This document shows, in pieces, positions 1 to 5,881 of a DNA stretch of 8,602 nt (its first letter is position 1; each line of letters starts with the position of its first letter). Location: NCBI GenBank assembly GCA_023246995.1, contig JAHFHI010000036.1, positions 1 through 8,602 of the forward strand, in the 5' to 3' direction. The notes below the pieces were generated by a model, which was not told the DNA's origin, searched no databases, and saw only the letters and a program-made list of their open reading frames with translations. Position numbers and translations under genes: made by a program. The DNA is from Candidatus Omnitrophota bacterium. GTDB taxonomy: Bacteria > Omnitrophota > Omnitrophia > Omnitrophales > Aquincolibacteriaceae.

Positions 1-822
1 TCCGGCCTTTCGATAGAGCGCGCCAAAGAGAGGAATTTTCAACTTGATCCGGTCGAGGTTGAGGCGCCCCTTCGGGGTTTTACCGTACGCGCCCACCGAA
101 AAGATGATACCACCGATCACCATCGGAATCACATACCAGTATTGTTTGGTCCATTGACCCGCGTTATAAATGACAAGCGTAGGTCCCGGGAGATTTAGCC
201 CCACGCTTACAAAAATCTGCACAAATTTAGGAAGAATCGTGGTGACGATAAAAAGAGCGACGCCGAAGCCCGCCGTGAGCAGGATGAACGGATACATCAG
301 GGCACCGGTAATCTTGTTTTTAAGATCGGCTTCAGACTCCGTGAATGCCGCATACCGGGTCATAATAAGTCCGAGTTTGCCGCTCGCCTCTCCGGCCCGG
401 ACCATATTGACGAAAAGCATGGGGAATATTTTTGTGTCCTTGGCGAGCGCGTCCGAAAAACCGTCTCCTTCCTCAACCCTGCGCGTCACCTTTTCAATCG
501 CTTGACGGAGTTTTTTACTCTCAATCTGGTGCGTGACCGCATTCAGGCTCGCCAGAAGCGTGATGCCGGCATTGAGCAGGTTGGCGAGCTGGATATTGAA
601 TAGAATCATCTGCTCGGTGCTGACGCGCTCAAAATCCTCGAAAAGGTCTTTGGAAGCGGTCGAATCCTTCGAGTCGGTCTTAGTTTTGACTTCCTTGACC
701 TGCGTGGGAACAAGCCCGAGCTGACGAAGATGCTTGAGTGCCTCCTCCCGGCCGCCCGCATCCAAATTTCCCTGCACGGATTTTCCGGAGGAATCTCTTG
801 CCTTATAGGCGAAGGACGCCAT
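1..822 (-). CDS. PilC/GspF-family inner-membrane platform protein (C-terminus beyond window)
   Basis: This is the polytopic inner-membrane platform protein of type IV pili or type II secretion, which sits over the hexameric assembly ATPase and couples its rotation to pilin extraction. The 274 visible codons are open to the window edge; family members are about 400 residues, so roughly the last third is missing. The start MASFAYKARD matches the usual beginning of the family (aromatic, Y, A/R, D, then SGK). The first cytoplasmic T2SSF domain spans about residues 70-170, with the characteristic FP..F..MV.AGE.SGKL pattern at 133-150. Membrane helices lie at about 174-196 and 229-245. The second T2SSF domain would start just past the edge, after KIPLFGALYRK (262-272). 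It begins 8 bases after the ATPase stop, with only a weak ribosome site (GGATGAG inside the end of the ATPase gene), so translational coupling is likely. PilC and GspF cannot be told apart here. Confidence 0.93.
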   Translation of the reverse strand, partial: MASFAYKARDSSGKSVQGNLDAGGREEALKHLRQLGLVPTQVKEVKTKTDSKDSTASKDLFEDFERVSTEQMILFNIQLANLLNAGITLLASLNAVTHQIESKKLRQAIEKVTRRVEEGDGFSDALAKDTKIFPMLFVNMVRAGEASGKLGLIMTRYAAFTESEADLKNKITGALMYPFILLTAGFGVALFIVTTILPKFVQIFVSVGLNLPGPTLVIYNAGQWTKQYWYVIPMVIGGIIFSVGAYGKTPKGRLNLDRIKLKIPLFGALYRKAG

Positions 823-830
823 GGCCCGAT

Positions 831-2513
831 TTACTCATCCAGGATGATGCGCAAAACTTCTTCCACGGTCGTAATCCCCATGGTGATTTTGCGCACCCCA
901 TCCTCTTTCAAGCCGAGCATCCCGGCGTTGCGCGCGGCTTTTCGGATTTCACCGAACGGCGCGCGGGCGAGAATCAGGCGGTGAATTTCTTCGTTCGGCG
1001 CCATGAGTTCATAGATACCGAGCCTGCCTTTGTACCCGGTCTGCATGCAAGCCCCGCAGCCCTTCCCGCGATAGAATTTGATATCCCCTCCCGTTTTTAC
1101 GCCGATATCCCTCAAGGCCTCGTCTGATGGCGTGTAGGATTCCTTGCATTCTTTGCATATGCCGCGCACAAGGCGCTGGGCAAGCACGCCAATCACCGAC
1201 GAGGCGATCAGGAAAGGTTCGACCCCCATGTCGTTTAAGCGGGTCACCGCGCTCGGCGCGTCATTCGTATGCAGGGTTGAGAGAACCAAATGCCCCGTGA
1301 GAGCCGCTTGAATCGCCACCGCCACGGTTTCTTGGTCGCGAATTTCCCCCACCATAATGATGTCAGGGTCTTGTCGCAGGATCGAGCGTAAACCGGTGGC
1401 GAAAGTCAGACCGACTTTTGGATTAATCTGCGTCTGGCGGATACCGCTCAGGCGGTATTCCACCGGGTCCTCGATCGTAATAATGTTTTTGTCGCTCGTG
1501 TTGAGCTTGGCTAAGGAGGCGTAAAGTGTGGTGGTTTTACCGCTCCCGGTCGGTCCAGTCACAAGGATGATGCCATAGGCGCGGCTCAAAAGTTTCTCCC
1601 AGAGAGCATGAAGATCCCCGAAACCCAGCTGATCGAGCCCCCGGAAAGCGCTTGAAACATCGAGGAGACGCATCACGACATTTTCACCGTAAATAGTCGG
1701 CATGCAGGAGACACGCACGTCCACTTCTTTGCCGTCGGCCTTGAGATTAAAGCGGCCGTCCTGCGGGATTCGGCGCTCGGCAATATCGAGGTTGGACATG
1801 ATCTTGATTCTTGAAATAATCCCGGCCTGAAGATGCTTCGGCGGGGAGGCCACTTCCTGCATGATGCCGTCGATTCGAAAGCGGGTCTTCAGCGCGTTTT
1901 CCTCGGGCTCGATATGGATGTCGCTTGCCCGCATCTTGAGGGCTTCCATCACCATGAGATTGACGAGCTTGATGACGACCGGCTCCTTGCTGATTCCCTC
2001 AAGTTTCTTGACATCAAAATCCTTCCCCTCTTTGACGGAAAATTTCTCCTTGTCAATATTACGGATCAGCTCGTCAAGGGACCCTTTGGCGCCGTAATGC
2101 TCATCAATCGCCTTCTTGATCGAAGCCTCCGGAGCCACGGCCGGTTCGATCACGTAATTTGTCTTCATGCGCACCTCATCGAGCGCGAAAACGTTCAAGG
2201 GGTCGACCATGGCGCAGGTCAAACGGTTGGCAATCTTCAGGACCGGGATCATCTCGTGCTTCTTGGCAAGCTCTTCGGGGACAAGGTCGATCAGTTTGGG
2301 GTCAATCAGATAGTTGGACGGGTCGATTTTTGGAATGGCCCAGTTTGTGCTCAAAAAATTGACCAAATCCTCCTCGTCGATCAGGCCCAATTTGACAAGG
2401 ACTTTGCGCAGCCGCAGGCCGGTGCGCTGCTCTTCCTGCTGGGCCTTCCAAAGCTGCTCCTGGCTTAGCAGCTTTTCTTCAACCAAACTTTCTCCGAGAG
2501 ATTTTTTAGGCAT
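831..2513 (-). CDS. PilB/GspE-family type IV pilus or type II secretion assembly ATPase
   Basis: This 560-residue cytoplasmic hexameric motor ATPase powers pilin assembly, and its length is typical for the family. An N-terminal MshEN (T2SSE_N) domain occupies about residues 5-140. The catalytic part is complete: Walker A GPTGSGKTTT (320-329, Lys326), Asp box IITIEDPVEYR (344-354, Glu348), Walker B DPDIIMVGEIRD (382-393) and His box LVLSTLHTND (409-418). A zinc-binding tetracysteine lies at C453, C456, C486 and C489, with CxxC-x29-CxxC spacing. That spacing marks extension ATPases and argues against a PilT retraction ATPase, which lacks this motif. The start is supported by GAGG six bases upstream of the ATG and by the MPKKSLGESL opening, which begins the MshEN repeat. 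The gene follows the receiver gene by 23 bases and precedes the PilC/GspF gene by 8 bases. PilB versus GspE cannot be decided because no pilin, secretin or prepilin peptidase gene is in view. Confidence 0.96.
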   Translation of the reverse strand: MPKKSLGESLVEEKLLSQEQLWKAQQEEQRTGLRLRKVLVKLGLIDEEDLVNFLSTNWAIPKIDPSNYLIDPKLIDLVPEELAKKHEMIPVLKIANRLTCAMVDPLNVFALDEVRMKTNYVIEPAVAPEASIKKAIDEHYGAKGSLDELIRNIDKEKFSVKEGKDFDVKKLEGISKEPVVIKLVNLMVMEALKMRASDIHIEPEENALKTRFRIDGIMQEVASPPKHLQAGIISRIKIMSNLDIAERRIPQDGRFNLKADGKEVDVRVSCMPTIYGENVVMRLLDVSSAFRGLDQLGFGDLHALWEKLLSRAYGIILVTGPTGSGKTTTLYASLAKLNTSDKNIITIEDPVEYRLSGIRQTQINPKVGLTFATGLRSILRQDPDIIMVGEIRDQETVAVAIQAALTGHLVLSTLHTNDAPSAVTRLNDMGVEPFLIASSVIGVLAQRLVRGICKECKESYTPSDEALRDIGVKTGGDIKFYRGKGCGACMQTGYKGRLGIYELMAPNEEIHRLILARAPFGEIRKAARNAGMLGLKEDGVRKITMGITTVEEVLRIILDE

Positions 2514-2536
2514 CGAGGGCCTCGCCCGAAAATCTT

Positions 2537-2911
2537 TTAGGCTGCGGGTCCAATGAGTTCTTGGATCTTGGCAAGCAAAATATCCGGCTTAAAAGGTTTC
2601 ATCATGTAGTCATCCGCGCCCATCTCTTTGCCCAAAGCGACGTCCTCCTCCTGCGCTTTGGCCGTGAACATAATGATGGGGATTTTTGAATAACGGGTAT
2701 CCTTTTTTAGAAGACCGCAGACTTTATAACCGTCGATTTTGGGAAGCATGAGATCCAGGATGATCAAATCGGGCTTTTCCTTTTGCGCGAGATCATAACC
2801 GGCCATGCCGTCATGGGCGCTAAGAATCTCATAGCCGTTGGCTTTAAGCCGGGAGCCGACCATCAAAACGATGTTGGGTTCATCATCCACGATCAAGATG
2901 CGTTTTGCCAT
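2537..2911 (-). CDS. Stand-alone CheY-like response regulator receiver protein
   Basis: This 124-residue protein is a single receiver domain with no DNA-binding or enzymatic output domain. The phosphorylation site is intact: acidic pocket D9-D10-E11, phospho-acceptor Asp53 in LIILDLMLP, Thr83 in IIMFTAK and Lys105 in YMMKPFKP. It should therefore act by phosphorylation-dependent protein-protein contact, as CheY, PilG and PilH do. The ATG is preceded by a strong Shine-Dalgarno sequence, AAAGGAG, at 2917-2923 with five bases of spacing. It sits 14 bases after the histidine kinase stop and 23 bases before the pilus ATPase start, so co-transcription with both is likely. The obvious inference is that the adjacent kinase phosphorylates it and that its target is pilus or secretion machinery. 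Its target cannot be identified from the sequence. Confidence 0.95.
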   Translation of the reverse strand: MAKRILIVDDEPNIVLMVGSRLKANGYEILSAHDGMAGYDLAQKEKPDLIILDLMLPKIDGYKVCGLLKKDTRYSKIPIIMFTAKAQEEDVALGKEMGADDYMMKPFKPDILLAKIQELIGPAA

Positions 2912-2925
2912 AAAGTCTCCTTTGG

Positions 2926-4806
2926 CTATGTCAAGTCGTTGAGTTTTTCAAAAAGAGCGTCGGTGTCGGCGGCGTCGTGCGGGAGCCCCAATATTTGGAT
3001 GTCGTAATCCCCCGGGGGGCCGATCCCCGAACGGACCCACTCGGCTTCGAAATGCTGACGGATCGCACCCTCCAGGGGCGCCGCCTCTGATTTTTCGACA
3101 AGCACCTGAACCACGAGCCGCAGATCGTCGCGCAAATGGAGCGTCGGAGGATGTTTGATTTTACCCTTAAAGGCCTGATCAAGCCCATGGAGCATGACGG
3201 ACGCCTTCTCCCGTCCAAACAGCTCGATTAACTTCTCCCGCTTCGGAGCGACAAAGGTTAACACGCTAAAACCGGATTTCTTTTTTTCCGCGTCCCGCGC
3301 GGTTTGGTAAAGGGTTTCGCGAAGGATCTGCGCTTCCGTGTAAACCGGAAGCGTGAACCAAAAACGGGTCCCTTCCCCCAGTTTGCTTTCAAGGCCGACC
3401 CGGCCGCCGTGAAGCTCCACAATCCCCTTCGAGATCGCAAGCCCAAGCCCTGTCCCCTTGTCTCCCGGCCCGTCGGTCCGGCCGAACTGCTGAAATTTTC
3501 CAAAGACGCGCTGAAGGTCCTCTTTGGATATGCCCCGCCCCGTATCGATCACGCTGCACTCCAGAAGCCCGTCTTTGAGCTCGACCGTGGTTTCGATATG
3601 GCCCTGATCGGTGAATTTCAGGGAGTTGAAAATCAGGTTCGTAAAAACTTGAATGATCTTGTCGCGGTCCGCGTAAATTTCTATTTTCGGGTTAAAGAGC
3701 CGGGTTTTGAGTTTGAGCCCCTTTGACTCGGCCCGAATCTTGAAGGACTCCACCGTTTCATCCACGAGCTTCGCCAAGTCTATGCGGCTGCGTTTCAGGT
3801 CTACTTTCCCGGATTCGATTTTAGACATATCCAGGAGATCGTTGATAATGCGCGTGAGGCGGTCAATGGCCTCAAGAGACATATTCAAAAAAACTTTTTG
3901 CTCGTCGGTGATGGAGCCGAGAATCCCCTCCATGACTTGGGAAACCCCTTCGCGGATGATGGTCATGGGGGTCCGCAGTTCATGGGAGACCGTGCTGACA
4001 AACTCCCCCTTCAGCTCTTCGAGTTTTTTCCGCTCCGTGATGTTGGCGCCGAAGAGCAGATACTCCGCAAATTCGTCGGCCTCGCCTTTCATCGGAATGA
4101 TCGTAAATCCGAGGAATCCTTCATAGCCATCCGGCCTGGAAAAACGCAGATTATCAAGCCTCACGGGTTCTTTTCTTGTCCTGGCCTCATCCACGGATTT
4201 CAAAACAACCCCGGCCTCCCATCCGATTTCGCATTCTTTAAGATGGCGGTTTAAGACCGCGGGCACTTGCACCCCCAAAGTTTGGGCGGCATTACGGTTC
4301 CAAAAGGTTACGCGCCCATCGGCGTCCAGCCGGATCAGAATGGAGGTGATAGACGCGAGGAGCTGCTCGTTTTTCTGCTTGGCTTTGAGCAGCGCGAGAT
4401 CCGCCCGGCGGCGTTCAATGGCATAGCGCATGACCCGCGCGAGCATCCGCGGGTTTAAGTCCGCGCGAACAAGATAATCCTGCGCTCCTTTGCCCACGGC
4501 TTCAAGAGCGGTCGCCTCGTCTTTGAAGTCTGCGACCACGATAATCGGAATTTCAGGCGCCGCCGTATGCAGCCGGCTGATCATTTCTCCGGGATTTTGG
4601 GAAAGAGAAAACTCGGCCAGCACAATATCCGCCCCGCCTTTACCGAGCAGAGCTTCCGCCCGTGCCGGATCATCGATATTTTCGAGAACATATTCCCCGG
4701 GATTGACGGTTTGATTAATGAGGGCTTCGAGCTGCTTGTACTTATCCTGGGTATCCAGAACAAGAATGCGCATTCGCTGGACTGCGGTTTTCGTCATATC
4801 CGTCAT
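2926..4806 (-). CDS. Soluble sensor histidine kinase: degenerate receiver - PAS - HisKA - HATPase - unassigned C-terminal domain
   Basis: This is a 626-residue histidine kinase with no transmembrane segment, so it is predicted to be cytoplasmic. Residues about 12-130 look like a receiver fold, but the phospho-acceptor position is Glu65 (DIVLAEFSL) and the usual Thr and Lys are replaced by Ala92 and Arg114. A short coiled linker (130-150) leads to a PAS domain at about 145-258. The HisKA domain carries the phosphorylatable His275 in SHELRTP (274-280). The HATPase domain has the N box around Asn394, the G1 box DTGRG (421-425) and the G2 box GTGLGLAIS (451-459). Residues about 490-626 form a C-terminal extension that I cannot assign firmly; its pattern recalls a degenerate GGDEF fold. 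The start at 4806 has only a weak ribosome site; in-frame ATGs at 4797 and 4773 are alternatives, and all leave the receiver-like fold largely whole. It is the first gene of the kinase-receiver-pilus cluster, 14 bases before the stand-alone receiver, its likely partner. Confidence 0.95.
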   Translation of the reverse strand: MTDMTKTAVQRMRILVLDTQDKYKQLEALINQTVNPGEYVLENIDDPARAEALLGKGGADIVLAEFSLSQNPGEMISRLHTAAPEIPIIVVADFKDEATALEAVGKGAQDYLVRADLNPRMLARVMRYAIERRRADLALLKAKQKNEQLLASITSILIRLDADGRVTFWNRNAAQTLGVQVPAVLNRHLKECEIGWEAGVVLKSVDEARTRKEPVRLDNLRFSRPDGYEGFLGFTIIPMKGEADEFAEYLLFGANITERKKLEELKGEFVSTVSHELRTPMTIIREGVSQVMEGILGSITDEQKVFLNMSLEAIDRLTRIINDLLDMSKIESGKVDLKRSRIDLAKLVDETVESFKIRAESKGLKLKTRLFNPKIEIYADRDKIIQVFTNLIFNSLKFTDQGHIETTVELKDGLLECSVIDTGRGISKEDLQRVFGKFQQFGRTDGPGDKGTGLGLAISKGIVELHGGRVGLESKLGEGTRFWFTLPVYTEAQILRETLYQTARDAEKKKSGFSVLTFVAPKREKLIELFGREKASVMLHGLDQAFKGKIKHPPTLHLRDDLRLVVQVLVEKSEAAPLEGAIRQHFEAEWVRSGIGPPGDYDIQILGLPHDAADTDALFEKLNDLT

Positions 4807-4844
4807 GATTTAAGTGCCTGTGCGCTTTGTTAGTTTCACCTACA

Positions 4845-4873
4845 AAAATAGCATTGGTATATCAAAAACGCAA
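4845..4873 (-). promoter_or_regulatory. Candidate extended -10 promoter for the histidine kinase-receiver-pilus operon
   Basis: Read on the minus strand, TTGCGT (4868-4873) and TATTTT (4845-4850) are separated by exactly 17 bases. The -10 element is preceded by TGC, giving the TGn signature of extended -10 promoters. The -35 matches the sigma-70 consensus at three of six positions and the -10 at four of six, so the extended element would have to carry much of the strength. A start site near 4838 would leave a leader of about 31 bases before the kinase ATG at 4806. This is the only intergenic gap in the window long enough for a promoter, and it is clearly A+T-richer than the flanking genes. 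No stem-loop with a T-run is visible downstream of the ligase stop, so read-through from the upstream operon cannot be excluded. Confidence 0.45.
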
Positions 4874-4898
4874 GATGAAGAGCATTAAATATCAAAAA
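4850..4898 (-). repeat. Pair of near-identical direct repeats in the kinase promoter region
   Basis: On the plus strand, 4850-4868 reads AGCATTGGTATATCAAAAA and 4881-4898 reads AGCATTAAATATCAAAAA. They share the blocks AGCATT and TATCAAAAA, which are separated by four bases in one copy and three in the other. The copies start 31 bases apart, about three helical turns, so a protein bound to both would face the same side of the DNA. The proximal copy fills the spacer of the candidate promoter and the distal copy lies just upstream of the -35 element, which is where an operator pair would be expected. No regulator can be named. Confidence 0.5.
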
Positions 4899-4945
4899 AT
4901 AGCAAACAGGAAGGAACTATTTGAGCCCGGTGAATCTAAGTTATT

Positions 4946-5881
4946 TCAGGAGGCTAGGTTGCGGGTAACGTCGAGGCGTTTTTCCCAGCTAAACTTTTCC
5001 ACATCGGAACCAAGAGCGTCGATCGCTCTAAGGCGCGGCAAAAGCCCCTTGCGATTGGCAAGCTGGATATTCAGGCCGGGGCGCGCGTTTAATTCCAGAA
5101 TCAAGGGGCCTAGAATGTGGTCGATGACAAAATCGACCCCCATATACCCCAAACCGAAAGACTCGTAAATTTTAGCCGAGATTTCCAGAATATCCGCCCA
5201 AAAAGGAATTTTGAATCCCCGGATCGGGACTTTGGTGTCCGGATGGATATCGATCAACTTGTTATGATGAACCCCGCCGAGGGTGATTCCCTCCTGAATT
5301 ACAACTCCGGCTCCGACGGCGCCTTGGTGCAAGTTCGCCCGCCCGTCGGATTCCTTGGTGGGAAGGCGCAGCATGGCCATGGTGGGGATCCCCCGGTAGA
5401 GAATGACCCGGATATCAGGCACGCCACGGTAGGCGATGTTGCGGAAAACGGCATGGCTGTGTACGCAATACTCAATAAAGGCGTGATCATCCGTGCCTCC
5501 GAGAGAGAAAAGCCCCGACAGAATGTTGGCGACATGATACTGGAGCTGCTCGACGGAAATAAGCTCGCCGCTCGCTTTCCGCCAGTCTTTTCCCTCCCGG
5601 CCGACGATCACCAGAATGCCGCGGCCTTCGGCGCCGCGGGCGGGCTTGACCACAAACTCCTTCAAGAATTTGATTTCCTTGAGGAGCCGGATTTCAAAAT
5701 TGCTCGTAATGGAAAAATAAAGTTCCGGGGTCGGGATCTGATGCCTATCAAGAATGTCCTTGGTTTTGAGCTTGTCGTCAACCAGGGGATAAAGCGCTCG
5801 GCGGTTGCGGTTCAAGACGTAACAGGCATTCCGCCGGTTCATCCCGAGCAGTCCGAGTTCTTTATATCCCCAAAAGCTCAT
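4946..5881 (-). CDS. RimK-related ATP-grasp ligase (alpha-L-glutamate ligase-like protein)
   Basis: This 311-residue cytoplasmic ATP-grasp enzyme belongs to the alpha-L-glutamate ligase-like group related to RimK. Such enzymes activate a carboxylate as an acyl-phosphate and join it to an amine; the true substrate of this group is unknown. Family hallmarks are LGMNRRN (12-18), LYPLVDDKLKTK (30-41), the nucleotide-binding VVKPARGAEGRGI (77-89, Lys79 and glycine-rich loop), VPDIRVILYRG (154-164), the near-invariant ANLHQGAVGAG (182-192), and the metal-binding end GVDFVID (248-254) and LELNARPGLNIQ (262-273, Glu263 and Asn265). The length is normal for the group. I chose the ATG at 5881 over an upstream ATG at 5923 because it begins the family's usual N-terminus, has GGGAGAGG just upstream, and overlaps the membrane transglutaminase stop as ATGA. 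That overlap implies translational coupling and roughly matched amounts of the two proteins. A zinc protease gene often found with this pair is not adjacent. Confidence 0.93.
   Translation of the reverse strand: MSFWGYKELGLLGMNRRNACYVLNRNRRALYPLVDDKLKTKDILDRHQIPTPELYFSITSNFEIRLLKEIKFLKEFVVKPARGAEGRGILVIVGREGKDWRKASGELISVEQLQYHVANILSGLFSLGGTDDHAFIEYCVHSHAVFRNIAYRGVPDIRVILYRGIPTMAMLRLPTKESDGRANLHQGAVGAGVVIQEGITLGGVHHNKLIDIHPDTKVPIRGFKIPFWADILEISAKIYESFGLGYMGVDFVIDHILGPLILELNARPGLNIQLANRKGLLPRLRAIDALGSDVEKFSWEKRLDVTRNLAS

Noticed and set aside
1833..2468. A 211-codon plus-strand open frame opposite the assembly ATPase gene
   Set aside because: It is antisense to the N-terminal half of a well-supported ATPase, and its translation has no recognisable motif.
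4807..4945. Terminator after the ATP-grasp ligase gene
   Set aside because: I looked for a G+C-rich stem followed by a T-run on the minus strand and found only very short pairings such as AACT/AGTT, which are too weak to call.
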